A stretch of 64,000 bases of DNA from Isoperla grammatica (taxonomy: Eukaryota; Arthropoda; Insecta; Plecoptera; Perlodidae). This document shows positions 37,301 through 46,573 of the stretch, piece by piece (position 1 is the stretch's first letter; every line of letters starts with the position of its first letter). The notes below the pieces were generated by a model. That model did not search any database. It saw nothing but the letters and a program-made list of their open reading frames with translations, and was not told the origin of the DNA. Where the stretch lies: positions 36,396,326 to 36,460,325 of the forward strand of contig OX246746.1 in assembly GCA_945910005.1 (NCBI GenBank), read 5' to 3'. A program made the translations under genes and the position numbers.

Positions 37301-40300
37301 CTATAGTCTGCATACAATGTTTCAAACCACATACAAACCTTTTCTTCATAGTTCTCAAGGCACTCCTTTGAACATTTAATTTCGTCCTCAAAATTGTAGT
37401 TGCGTTCCGATTTCAGCTTATTCAAGAAAGCTTCTTTCAGATCTGCTCCCACACCAACCTGAAGGAAATATAATGTATAGCTACGCAGGCTATAGAGATG
37501 ACATTTGGTGTGGCAGTACCATATCCAATTTTGGGGGAGTGGGGGGCATTGTGGTGTTGAATCAATCAATTGGGGTAGGCCTATGGGTGGAGAGCTTATT
37601 GGAGTGGAAGGAACAGGTGGATAGGTTGGTTAGAAGGGGGACAAGAAATCTAAACTTTGTGATGCGCATCCTCAGGGGGCCACAGGCGTGCGCAGCGTCT
37701 AACATTAGACCCGGCACAAGGTGACGTGGTACAGCTGGGGTCTGGGGCAAAGCCCCAGCCGCCGGAGGTAATTTCGCCGTAGACGAAATTTTTTTCGGTT
37801 GATGCACTAACTTTTATGGCCTAAAACGCGATTTTAAGACGCGACGCTTTCCGCTGCCATAGGATCTTGTGGCCCCTATATAGAGCTATGTTTCGTTTCA
37901 TTTAAGTAAATATAAATTAAAAATTATTCGCGCAGCCCCGGGTGAAGTGTGCCTTTGCGTAAAAACGCGCTACTGACAGTGCATTGTAATTTAAAAACTA
38001 GGATTTAAAGTTAAGTTTAAAGTTAAACTGCTCTCGACACAGGCCGGATCTAAAGGAATTGGAATCCAGCGCGGCCCGACCGCCAAGTTGACACTAGGTC
38101 CGGCCTGAGCCGAATAGGCCTGGGCCGTGCGCACGCCTATGCAGGGGGCACAAAGGGAGTTAAGGGAGCAAGCCAACAAGGCTATGGTGAGACCAGCGAT
38201 GAAGTATGGGATTGAAGGGAGTTAAGGGAGCAAGCCTACAAGGCTATGGTGAGACCAGCGATGAAGTATGGGCACAAAGGGAGTTAAGGGAGCAGGCCTA
38301 CAAGGCTATGGTGGGACCAGCGATGAAGTATGGACACGAAGGGAGTTAAGGGAGCAGGCCAACAAGGCTATGGTGGGACCAGCGATGAAGCATGGGACAC
38401 GAAGGGAGTTAAGGGAGCAGGCCAACAAGGCTATGGTGGGACCAGCGATGAAGCATGGGACACGAAGGGAGTTAAGGGAGCAGGCCTACAAGGCTATGGT
38501 GAGACCAGCGATGAAGTATGGGCACGAAGGGAGTTAAGGGAGCAGGCCTACAAGGCTATGGTGAGACCAGCGATGAAGTATGGGCACGAAGGGAGTTAAG
38601 GGAACAGGCCTACAAGGCTATGGTGAGACCAGCGATGAAGTATGGGCACGAAGGGAGTTAAAGGAACAGGCCTACAAGGCTATGGTGAGACCAGCAATGA
38701 AGTATGGGCACAAAGGGAGTTAAGGGAGCAAGCCTACAAGGCTATGGTGAGACCAGCGATGAAGTATGGACACGAAGGAAGTTAAGGAAGCAAGCCTACA
38801 AGGCTATGGTGAGACCAGCGATGAAGTATGGGCACAAAGGGAGTTAAGGGAGCAGGTCTACAAGGCTATGGTGAGACCAGCGATGAAGTATGGGCACAAA
38901 GGGAGTTAAGGGAGCAAGCCTACAAGACTATGGTGAGACCAGCGATGAAGTATGGGCACAAAGGGAGTTAAGGGAGCAGGCCCACAAGGCTATGGTGAGA
39001 CCAGCAATGAAGTATGGGCACGAAGGGAGTTAAGGGAACAGGCCTACAAGGCTATGGTGAGACCAGCGATGAAGTATGGGCACGAAGGGAGTTAAGGGAG
39101 CAGGCCAACAAGGCTATGGTGGGACCAGCGATGAAGTATGGGATTGAAGGGAGTTAAGGGAGTAGGCCAACAAGGCTATGGTGAGACCAGCGATGAAGTA
39201 TGGGCACAAAGGGAGTTAAGGGAGCAGGCCCACAAGGCTATGGTGAGACCAGCAATGAAGTATGGGATTGAAGGGAGTTAAGGGAGCAGGCCTACAAGGC
39301 TATGGTGAGACCAGCGATGAAGTATGGGCACGAAGGGAGTTAAGGGAGCAGGCCCACAAGGCTATGGTGGGACCAGCAATGAAGTATGGGATTGAAGGGA
39401 GTTAAGGGAGCAGGCCTACAAGGCTATGGTGAGACCAGGGATGAAGTATGGGCACGAAGGGAGTTAAGGGAGCAGGCCCACAAGGCTATGGTGAGACCAG
39501 GGATGAAGTATGCCACGGCAGTCTGGCATCTGTATCGGGTAAAAGATAATTAGAGGAAATGGAGGTTATTCAGTAAAGAGCGCAAGAAGGGTATTGAGAA
39601 AGGGAAAAAGTAGGAAGGAGATGGAGGAGGGAGAAGGCTGGATGGTTAGGGAATATATGAGAGCATAAGGGAAATGGTTCACAAGCTGGGATGGGACAAA
39701 CTGGAGGACAGAAGGAGGAGGGATAGACTAGGAAAAATGTACAGGGTAGTGAGAAATCATGACGGTGGGGGGAATTGAATAGGACGGTTAGGGCAGCAAC
39801 TTACGGGGAAGGGGAGATCATCCGTGGAAGTTTGAAGGAAGTGCTGGAGGATGGATGTGGGAAAGTTCTCCTTCTTGGGTAGGACGACTGTGGAGTGGAA
39901 TGGATTGGATGAGGATCTGGTGGGTGGGGCAGGAACAGATGAAGGGTTTTGGAGATATAAGCTTAAACCCAAGCCAAAGGAGGATGGGAAAGGAGAAGGA
40001 ACACAGGAAGGAGAAGAGAGAGAGGAGGAAATACCTGCCACCGGCCTAAGGAGACAGACCGTGGGTGAAGTGAATCAACAATCCCCCTCATTTCTCCTAA
40101 ATAAGCGTGCCACTGAGCAGGAAGGAAAAATATAGTGATCAGACGTCTCGGTGTACCGAGAGATACCACCAGGACGTCTGACTGTTCCGGTTTTCCATTC
40201 TATGACGTTTTTATTAATTTAATATTCATTAATCCAATGTAAAGACCTACCAAATACCATCTTAATATATTTGTAAATATGCATGTAATACGTCACAACT

Positions 40301-42611
40301 GAAATTTCGAACACCATTGCTTCTGCTTATTCCTAAAACCTGTCACTGTCGCCATTCTCGCGCGCGCGCGCCGTTATTCCAGGGCAAACACAACCCACTT
40401 TCTTTTGCAGCAGCTTGGCCAATTGCTTTGAGTCATTACTCATTCCCCATGTAGGCCTAGGCCTATGCATAGTCGCGTTCTACTTGCTCACCTGAGTCAG
40501 CACAGGCAGTTTATCGGATTGAGTGCACTGATATCTGTTACGGTAGGGATTGACAGTTATTTAGCGCAGTGTGTGTCAAGTTGTACAAGAGTGATAATTG
40601 CAATAGATCACGGTGGCAGGACCGAAATCAACTTGAAACAGCACAAAGAAGTGACCTTTGCCTCAAATTGAAAGCAAGAAAATTATCCCCCCCCCCCCCC
40701 CCCCCCCCCCAACATGCATCTTTTATTCTGTCCCAGTTTTTCTGTTTTGAAATATGGTCACCCTACCGTAAGGAAAGGAGGGAGGAAACTAGGCCTAGCT
40801 TCTTTACTTGATTATATTTATGATGTTGCTTCCCAGTGGCCCAATTAATAAGAAATTAAATTTATGATTGTAGGCTATGTGGCTATGTCAAGCAATGCTG
40901 TTTAAGTGGAGTTCACACACATTAGTTAGCTAGGTACCGGTACCTAACAATAAGGAATAGTGACTACGAGCTACTAGCACCTAGCCGTTCCGGTTCACAT
41001 GCAGGAACTAGAATAACGAATGTCTAAGATCTTCAAGAAAAAGATAGGCCTACGGGAAGGCTTATCTTTTTAATAATCTTTAAATAGTATTAATAAATTA
41101 ATTTGGCCTAATAATAAGTTTAGCTCATATAACACCAGTAAGTTTTATCGGATCGGTTTTCGCAAAAAGACTATCCTAGTTTCTGATTGGATGGACCAGA
41201 ATCTGGATAATGATATGGCTGGAAGTTAAAAGTTACTTTTAAGTTTGCGTATCCATACACTAGGCCTAGTCGTTAGCGATGTTGTGTCATGTGAACGCCT
41301 CACAGGCAGGGTGATCAGGGAGCAAGCATACAGGGCACTGGTGAGGCCAGGCTTAGAATATGTGGCGGCAGTCTGGGACCCACACGATGCTAAAGGGAAA
41401 GATTCTTTGGGGGGGGGGGGGGGGGGGGGGGGGTACAAAAGAGAGCGGTGAGAAGGGTGCTTAGGGTAAAGAAATGGGTGGAGATAGAGGGGGGATAGCA
41501 GGATGATGAGAGTATGAGAGTGTTACGGAAATGGTCAGGGAGCTCAGATGGGAGTCACCAGAGGACAGAAGGAGGAGGAAGTTAGAAAGAAGGGTATGGA
41601 GGACGGATGTGGGTTGTGGGTAAGTGCGACGACTGTCGAGTGGAATGGGCTGGATGGGGAAGTGTAGGCCAAAAGAAGGTCAGGGGATTTGCTGACAGGC
41701 TGAAACCAAAACCCAGGTCGATGGAGGAGGTGAAAGGTGATGGTCCGGAGGAAGGGAGGAGGATGGCTGGAAGGAGGGTGATGGAGGAGAAGGAAGAAAG
41801 AAACTCAGGGAGGAATGACAGGAGGAAAGAGGTGGATTGAGTGAGGGAGGAAGCAAATAGGAAAGAAAGGAAGGATGGATGAAGATCTTGCCACCGGTTT
41901 ACAGCCAATAGCGAGTTAACAACAACAACACGCATTTCCGTATCTTCAACTAGGGGCCTACCAGCCATAATCCTTAGCAAAGTGTGTGAATCGGCCTTTA
42001 AAGCGTTTCCAATTTAGGGCCTACCACACACACAAAAATCACCTTTCATGGCTGGGGCAACCAGACCCCTACATATTTCAAATGCCCAACCCTCCCCCAT
42101 TGAGAGTGTTATGTTATGTTAAATACTTTAAGGCTGCAAATGGGCCATAACTGCCCGGTGGCAACCTGTCCCAACCTCCCCCCCACCCACCCATTCTCAT
42201 CACTTCATATCCCTCATTCTATTTCTAAATTCCCTTACTAAAAAAAAAGTGTTTGGGTACGAGACTGAGGTATGGTTAAAGGAATGATATGATATGCCTA
42301 GGCCTAGGTCTAAGACCAAGTCAGGCAGATTTGACGTTTGGAGGTCTAGGCCTAGGCCTAGGCGAAGGGAGGCTAGGCCCTACACACAGTTAAGTAAGTA
42401 TTGCATTGCTCATAGCCGATCTAAGCCCAGCATATGGGTAATAATGAGCAGACCCAGACTAAGGCCTAGCTCTGCGTAAGCAAAGTACCTGGTAACATTC
42501 CACGCGAGTTTCAGCGAACAATTTTTTCTCGCAGATAAAACATGGTGGGTCCATGTGATGTTCCAATCTTTGATCTCCAGAAATCGTGTTCATGTACCAC
42601 GCTCGCACCAT
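28259..42611 (-). CDS. ADI1: Acireductone dioxygenase (methionine salvage), 4 exons
   Basis: ADI1 oxidises the acireductone intermediate of the methionine salvage pathway to the 2-keto acid precursor of methionine, using a bound metal in a cupin fold. Coding exons on the minus strand are 42611-42489, 37458-37339, 36016-35837 and 28396-28259: 41+40+60+45 codons, 186 aa plus stop. Each junction is GT/AG and every intron is phase 0. Visible signatures are the N-terminal [17 protein letters not shown], the metal site HLHTDEE (H89, H91, E95) with H134 in AGMYHRF, then GSGYFDV and [11 protein letters not shown] near the C-terminus. Length matches the family. FAGKPVW stands where I recall FVGEPVW, a mild departure. 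Introns of about 5.0, 1.3 and 7.4 kb are packed with mobile DNA. The ATG matches the known start of the family. Splice sites are inferred, not checked against transcripts. Confidence 0.93.
28397..29029. other. ADI1 intron 3, 3' part
   Basis: AT-rich intron sequence. GCAAATTTGCC/GGCAAATT palindromic words at 28880-28940 end in GCCGTAGGCGAAATTT, the second stem of the double-hairpin cassette, so this is probably a worn relative of it. Confidence 0.4.
29030..29213. mobile_element. pogo/Tigger-like MITE, 184 bp
   Basis: Ends CAGTAGTCCCTCGTTAATTC and, reversed, CAGTAATCCCCCTTTAATTC, flanked by TA at 29028-29029 and 29214-29215. CAGTA...CCCTCG ends with a TA target are typical of pogo/Tigger elements (Tc1/mariner superfamily). 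AATTCAAA words recur inside both arms. No transposase. Lies in ADI1 intron 3; a decayed relative is at 46442-46573. Confidence 0.85.
29776..30352. mobile_element. Candidate TIR element, ~577 bp
   Basis: The left end GGCGTTTTCCACTGG...GGGTGC pairs imperfectly with the right end read backwards, CGCGTTCCACTAG...GGGTGC. TAT flanks each side as a possible 3-bp target duplication. The short TIR and 3-bp target recall PIF/Harbinger-type elements, but the evidence is thin. A CRE-like TGACGTCA lies inside near 29846. Confidence 0.4.
30353..31715. other. ADI1 intron 3, middle part
   Basis: No gene or complete element recognised. Contains a 19-base C run (30762-30780) and G runs at 30999-31007 and 31009-31022. 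Confidence 0.35.
31716..32190. mobile_element. hAT-like element rich in TATCG palindromes, 475 bp
   Basis: TIRs TAGGAATGTCAACGATAATC and, reversed, TAGGAACGTCAAACGATATT, with a perfect 8-bp TSD ATTATTAA (31708-31715 and 32191-32198). The subterminal DNA at both ends is built from CGATAT/TATCG words. It includes a 34-bp perfect palindrome at 31772-31805 centred on GGCTAGCC. No transposase frame, so non-autonomous. Lies in ADI1 intron 3. Confidence 0.9.
31772..31805. repeat. 34-bp perfect palindrome
   Basis: Reads the same on both strands, from ATTATCGCG through the centre ATGGCTAGCCAT to CGCGATAAT. It can extrude as a cruciform and would be a symmetric protein site within the hAT element. Confidence 0.95.
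32741..32955. mobile_element. Palindromic MITE with an 89-bp tandem duplication
   Basis: 32741-32847 has arms GGTTATTCCTAAAAGTTGTC and, reversed, GGCTATTCCTGAAAATTGCC, the same family as 43405-43581. An 89-bp segment covering its right half and flank (32778-32866) is repeated at once (32867-32955), differing at a single base near its start. The duplication is recent and may have arisen by slippage at the hairpin. Confidence 0.85.
32960..35044. other. ADI1 intron 3, 5' part
   Basis: Contains a (GT)n tract at 33040-33080. A possible TIR pair lies at 33462 (AGAGCCCCGTAAAA) and about 33982 (reversed AGAGCCCGGTGAAA), without a matching TSD. No gene recognised. Confidence 0.4.
35045..35669. mobile_element. 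pogo/Tigger-like element, 625 bp
   Basis: TIRs CAGTAAACCCTCGATAAAAT and, reversed, CAGTAAACCCTCGTTAATAC, flanked by TA (35043-35044 and 35670-35671). GCGAATT/TACGAA words lie in both subterminal regions. The middle is GC-rich (35280-35500) and carries no intact DDE transposase. Sits in ADI1 intron 3, about 170 bp downstream of exon 3 in gene direction. Confidence 0.88.
35837..36016 (-). CDS. ADI1: ADI1 coding exon 3 (metal-binding core)
   Basis: Acceptor TTGTTACAG before 36016 and donor GTAAGT after 35837; 180 nt, 60 codons, phase 0 at both ends. Encodes VEHLHTDEE, the HxHxxxE metal triad, GSGYFDV and PAGMYHRF with the fourth ligand histidine. It is more GC-rich than the surrounding intron DNA. 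Confidence 0.95.
37339..37458 (-). CDS. ADI1: ADI1 coding exon 2
   Basis: Acceptor TTTCCTTCAG before 37458 and donor GTTTGT after 37339; 120 nt, 40 codons, phase 0. Encodes [11 protein letters not shown] and LENYEEK, which precede the metal site in the family. The frame runs directly into exon 3. Confidence 0.92.
37681..38141. mobile_element. hAT-like element inserted in the LINE, 461 bp
   Basis: TIRs CACAGGCGTGCGCAG and, reversed, CATAGGCGTGCGCAC; perfect 8-bp TSD CAGGGGGC at 37673-37680 and 38142-38149. It interrupts the LINE frame between RILRG and HKG. Carries the double-hairpin cassette at 37738-37797. No transposase. Confidence 0.9.
37738..37797. repeat. Double-hairpin GC cassette, copy 2
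   Basis: GGTCTGGGGCAAAGCCCCAG, then CCGCCGGAGG, then AATTTCGCCGTAGACGAAAT and a T-run; almost identical to 12988-13045 although the two hAT elements have different TIRs. Confidence 0.85.
38146..39511 (+). repeat. 62-bp LINE-derived tandem array, 22 copies
   Basis: The unit contains GGGAGTTAAGGGAGCAGGCC then TACAAGGCTATGGTGAGACC and AGCGATGAAGTATGGG. GAGTTAA words start at 38157 and recur every 62 bp to 39461, with two 63-bp steps. Since 62 is not a multiple of three, each copy shifts frame, so the array cannot be a long protein repeat. Variants (CCTACA / CCAACA / CCCACA; GGCACGAAG / GGATTGAAG) recur in patches, implying several-unit duplications. Confidence 0.96.
40131..41279. other. ADI1 intron 1, between the two LINE fragments
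   Basis: No gene. Holds a (CG)n-like stretch at 40360-40371, a 24-base C run at 40687-40710 and several TAGGCCTA palindromes. Confidence 0.4.
41280..41900 (+). mobile_element. Second LINE 3' fragment, same family
   Basis: Encodes [20 protein letters not shown] then VWDPH, the intact form of the segment that became the 62-bp unit at 38.1-39.5 kb. After a 25-base G run (41409-41433) it continues with a VEWNGLD-like remnant near 41640 and an [11 protein letters not shown] stretch. Frameshifted and dead. It serves as the single-copy reference for the array. Confidence 0.85.
41901..42488. other. ADI1 intron 1, 5' part
   Basis: No coding signal. A dense run of TAGGCCTA/CTAGGCCTAG palindromes occurs at 42297-42375. 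Confidence 0.45.
42489..42611 (-). CDS. ADI1: ADI1 coding exon 1 (N-terminus)
   Basis: ATG at 42611-42609, donor CAG|GTACTT after 42489; 123 nt, 41 codons, phase 0. Encodes MVRAWYM then [12 protein letters not shown], the known ADI1 start. A TGA lies 4 nt upstream of the ATG in another frame. Confidence 0.92.
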
Positions 42612-43404
42612 GATATCAGGGTAATAGTTGAAGTAGAGTGCAACAAATACCGTGTATGAATAAGCTAGTTAAAGTAGGAGCAAGCTTGACAATTCTAAGA
42701 AAAACCGTGATGTCCACAGAAATCCAATCAAAATTAGCCCCGAAGGCAAACAAGTACAGCCATTCAGCCATACGTGAATGCAAGCTAGAAGAAAAGTCAC
42801 TTTGAGTGACGGCATAGGTTCGCGGCGTTGCCAGATTGATGCGAGATTTTTTTTCATCCAATGCTTCAAAATGGCCTTTCTCCAACAAAACAAGTCTCTA
42901 CATCTGTGTTACTGAAAGTACTTCTGACGATGTTTATTTTCACACTCCATTTTTGAACAGAAAAGACTGCCGCGCCATAGTACTTCCTCTCTGGCAACAT
43001 TGTAAAATCACGAGACGGCCCACAGCCATACAGACTCGTCTTTTCGTGAAAATTCTTCGGATCTACCCGTGGATCTACCAATAGTTAAAAAGGCTGTGAT
43101 AATCAAACAAAGCTGGCGGTTAGAAAATTTCTAATTTAATATTAAAACCATCCAGATTTTGCCAATAAAATTCGAAAAGAAAGTCACTGTCACACAAACA
43201 CAAACACACAGAAAGTCACTGGAAACATAACAAACATTATCTCTTTGAAAAGAACCATTCAGTGTTGGTGTATCAATGTATTGCATAGACCGATGGATGC
43301 TAGTAAATACAATACAATGCAAAACATGCTTCCTTGTAGTTGTAGTGTACAATTTAACAGCAACAACATGGTGATTAAAAAAAAGGTACACATGCGATGC
43401 TATG
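42612..43404. other. ADI1 upstream region
   Basis: Presumed 5'UTR and promoter of ADI1. Open frames on the minus strand between 42616 and 42893 lack recognisable motifs. No TATA box placed with confidence. Confidence 0.35.
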
Positions 43405-43581
43405 TGGGCTATTCCTGAAAGTTGTCACGGTGACATAACTCACTTAAAGTGATATCTACGTAGTTATACTTGCTATTGGCCGATTGCTATTCAATCAGCC
43501 AATTCAATGGCAAGTGATAGCTACGTAAATATCACTTAAAGGGAGTGTTGTCACCGTGACAGCTTTCAGGAATATCCCCCC
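43405..43581. mobile_element. Palindromic MITE, ~177 bp
   Basis: Arms GGGCTATTCCTGAAAGTTGT then CACGGTGACATAACTC, and reversed GGATATTCCTGAAAGCTGTC then ACGGTGACAACACTC. ATGT abuts both ends as a possible TSD. Subterminal CACTTAAAGTGATATCTACG is mirrored on the right. Same family as 32741-32847. Confidence 0.88.
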
Positions 43582-43618
43582 ATGTCTAGGCCTATAGATG
43601 TTTCCCTTCCTTTAAAAT

Positions 43619-44344
43619 ACTAGGGCGCCCAGACATCCTGCAGCGACCAGCGGGACACTACTGATTTTCAGCTGTGTGTCCCGTGTCTAATTGCCACACT
43701 TCCTGGCGTGACACTTTTGTCTTGCTTTTTCGAAAAAGCAAAATCTTATATTTTAAATTTTGTAAACTTCGTGCTTAGCTACCTTGCATCCCTTTCTTTT
43801 ATTAATAAATGGACTGAAAACATGATAAAAGTGACCATAATATGGCATATTACTTTGTGTGCAAATATAAAACAACTTGTTGAATGTTCACTCGTTTTGC
43901 CTGGAACGAATGTGGCCGTCGAGTGTGTGTGTTTTCAGTTGTGAACACTATGTGGGGTAACCATAAAAATTGTCAATAAAATCTATGATTCTCAAAAATC
44001 ACTTCGATGAGGTAATGAATTTCATGACGTGCTGAAGAATGTCAACCTATTCCACCATATCAACAGATTAAATAATATTATTGAAAACGGAATATTATTA
44101 TTTGCGAGATGCTGATGATTTTGGGCCATCCATGACTGTCAAAACTCAATATAATAAATAGTAATAGTAGAAGACTTACATGTACTTATTTTACCGTTAC
44201 AATATAAAAATATTCCAAAACTGTAACATCCTTTAATGTTGTCCCTCCCCCCTTCCCAGCAAGTTCGAACCTGCTAGAACACTGATGTCTGAAATATTTG
44301 CAATTCTCCCATTTTTTTGGATTGTAAATCTGGGCACCCTACTA
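43619..44344. mobile_element. Candidate TIR element, ~725 bp
   Basis: Ends TAGGGCGCCCAGAC and, reversed, TAGGGTGCCCAGAT. Flanks allow TACTA or just TA as target duplication, so the superfamily is uncertain. A one-sided relative occurs at about 62073 (TAGGGTCACCAGACATCCCG). Confidence 0.5.
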
Positions 44345-44406
44345 TAGACGTGCTCTAGCAGGATCTGAAGGTAGAACTCTTCCAGGTGAAAATTCCTACA
44401 GGTTCT

Positions 44407-44570
44407 TAGGACCTACTGATAGAAATGGCTCAGTGCTAGCAAACGAGGCTCTAATTCGGGAGGTCACCGGTTGTAAACCTGCTACAGGCAATGAAGGGTA
44501 TTTCTGAGGATTTCCTCAGCCAACAGATGCATGCTGGGATTGAGGCTTACCAACAGCCCTCCCAGTAAAA
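44407..44570 (+). mobile_element. Degenerate tRNA-headed SINE, copy D
   Basis: CTGATAGAAATGGCTCAGTG, then GAGGCTCTAATTCGGGAGGT, then GATTTCCTCAG and GCTGGGATTGAGGCTTACCA; the same order as the SINE at 2.98 and 10.7 kb, with a decayed B box. Confidence 0.7.
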
Positions 44571-45944
44571 ACACAACCTCAAACACATACATATATACAT
44601 TTCCACAATGCTCTTTCTGAATTCTCAGTTACCTCTCTCATCCTTACCAGTCAATTCTGACCTTGTAGCCTATAAATTGACCTTTCTTTGGCTTGAGAAA
44701 GTATGTAAAAGCTACAAATTTCTATTTCCACCATTGCCTTTGCTATAATCGGGAAAAAGCTATAAATATTTACAGGCCACTCTCAGCTTGTCCCTCCAAG
44801 TTAGCCCACAAAAGTGAACGGCTGAAAGTCGTATCAGTTCATAGTTATTTCATACTTATTTCAATTCATAAAGGGGGTTAGCAGAAAAAAGCACAGCTCC
44901 AAACATTTAAATTACAGTTCTTGGGGCATTTAGATATTAACCTTCAATCACTTACTAAAGCACTGGTGAACAATAATAGTTTTACTAACAAAGATGTTCC
45001 TAATGAAAGATGTTTCTAATGTTAATTTTTTGTTATTTTGTGTAGGATACACTATATAAGGTACAAGAACATGTGGGCATGACTTCTAAGCCTAACTGTT
45101 TGTTAGTGTTACTTCTGTGTGTTCTGGCCCGTTGGGGAAGTATATGATTGTGTAACTGCAACTGGCTATGTAAGCTATTAAATAAAGATAATACAATACA
45201 ATACAAAGACGTAAACAGAGTGTTCAGTTGTGGATCACCAAGTAAACAGACTGAATCTAATGGCTGCCAGGAGAAACAAGAATAAACCACAACAGTCTAT
45301 GTTACCATACATTACAAAAAAAAAACAAGACTGTTTATCTCAACTATAAACTACAGCTGCCAATCGTTTCAAGCATTGGGGGGGGGGGGGGGGTAGATGA
45401 TCCCCGTTAGCAGGGTGTTGCAGGGGGAAATGCATGAAAAGGCCAAGGATGCATGCACTTTTTTATTTATATCCAAGTAATTTCCCTAACATGAAAATTT
45501 TGTAATGATTGGTGTATTGTTACTATTTTTTAAGATAACTTGATCGAGCCAAAGACAACAGAGGAAGCTTCTCTTCACAGACCTCTTGTCTCGTGTATGG
45601 CAATGCATGGAACACCTGTTGAGACGGTGGACTCACTCACAGCTGGTTGTTTCTCCAACACCAAACAATTCCAAGATTTGGATTTACATTGTTCACAGTA
45701 GTGTTCAACGTATAATTTGACAACTTCTTCATTTTTCAATGTTTTTGTTTGACTTTTAAAATATATTTCTTGCAAGTATATAACATTGTTGTCTTGTTAT
45801 ATTGATTACAGAATCTTAAAACATACTACTGTATGTACTTTTCAATTTTCATACTGCAGAATATAAATGTAATCTTTGCACTAGGTAAAAACTAAAAATG
45901 TTTTGGAATGAAGATGTGTTTACAATATAATATAATATATATAT
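44571..45944. other. Intergenic, weak LINE tail
   Basis: At about 45130-45207 GTGTAACTGCAACTGGC leads to AAATAAAGATAATACAATAC, which looks like a LINE 3' end with an (AATAC)n tail. A 16-base G run is at 45378-45393. No gene recognised. Confidence 0.4.
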
Positions 45945-46393
45945 CAGGGATGACATCGGGTAACAAAATTCGGAACCGGTTCCAGTTCTCATATTACCCG
46001 GATCCTAAAAACTTATTTTTCGATGCGTAGGCTTGATTTGAAGGTCGTCATGAGGCCTTGTGAAGTGCGCGAGGAGCGAAGACGAGGGACGATAGATATG
46101 CACGCCACCCGCTCGGTTAGTATCTCAGAATACGCCTGCAGTAATCACGTCGAGTAAAAAAACATTTATCAATACACAACTGAAGCACGTGTACATAAAA
46201 TATATTTTAAGAAAAATAAATAGTAATACCTAGCACAAGTATTAGCCAGAATGTTCACCAGAATGTTAAACAAAGAACAAACAGTAACGAATGCAAGTCT
46301 GCTAATTTAGCCTAGAAACGGACTAAACAATTATCCGGACCCGAAAAACGGCTCCGGGTAATATTTGGAGCCGGGTACCTGATCTCATCCCTA
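45945..46393. mobile_element. hAT-like element, 449 bp
   Basis: TIRs CAGGGATGACATCGGGTA and, reversed, TAGGGATGAGATCAGGTA; 8-bp TSD ATATATAT (45937-45944 and 46394-46401), which is low-complexity and so weaker than other TSDs here. Subterminal CCGG/ACCCGG/GGAGCCGGGTACC words. No transposase. TIR related to that at 55828-56368. Confidence 0.82.
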
Positions 46394-46441
46394 ATATATA
46401 TTATTATTACATAATTATTTTGAAGCAAGTCACAAAGAGTT

Positions 46442-46573
46442 CAGTACCTTGTTAATTCAAACTAATGATGAAGCTCCTGTAGAAAGTTGGGGTATAAATG
46501 CTTTGTGCTAATGTTCTTATAATTCAAATGGTTTTTACGGACCCTTGATATTTGAATTAAACGTAGACTACTG
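46442..46573. mobile_element. Decayed pogo/Tigger-like MITE
   Basis: CAGTACCTTGTTAATTCAAA, then TAATTCAAATGGTTTT, then TTGATATTTGAATTAAACG and ACTACTG; block for block the element at 29030-29213, with many substitutions. Confidence 0.75.

Larger units (their letters stand above)
37582..40130 (+). mobile_element. LINE 3' portion with internal tandem expansion
   Basis: The C-terminal part of a non-LTR reverse transcriptase and its 3' end. In order: [16 protein letters not shown] and [11 protein letters not shown] (37582-37680), a hAT insertion (37681-38141), a 62-bp unit encoding [16 protein letters not shown] repeated 22 times (38146-39511), then [20 protein letters not shown] (about 39690-39750) and [11 protein letters not shown] (about 39890-39925). 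This block order is that of CR1/Jockey-type LINE ORF2 C-termini. Stops and frameshifts are frequent, so it is dead. A relative lies at 41280-41900. Both sit antisense in ADI1 intron 1. Confidence 0.88.

Noticed and set aside
38146..39511. Possible protein repeat (89-codon frames)
   Set aside because: The 62-bp period shifts frame at every unit, and the origin is a dead LINE.
42616..42893. Minus-strand frames upstream of ADI1 as an upstream ORF or extra exon
   Set aside because: They begin at non-ATG codons, show no motif, and the transcript start is unknown.
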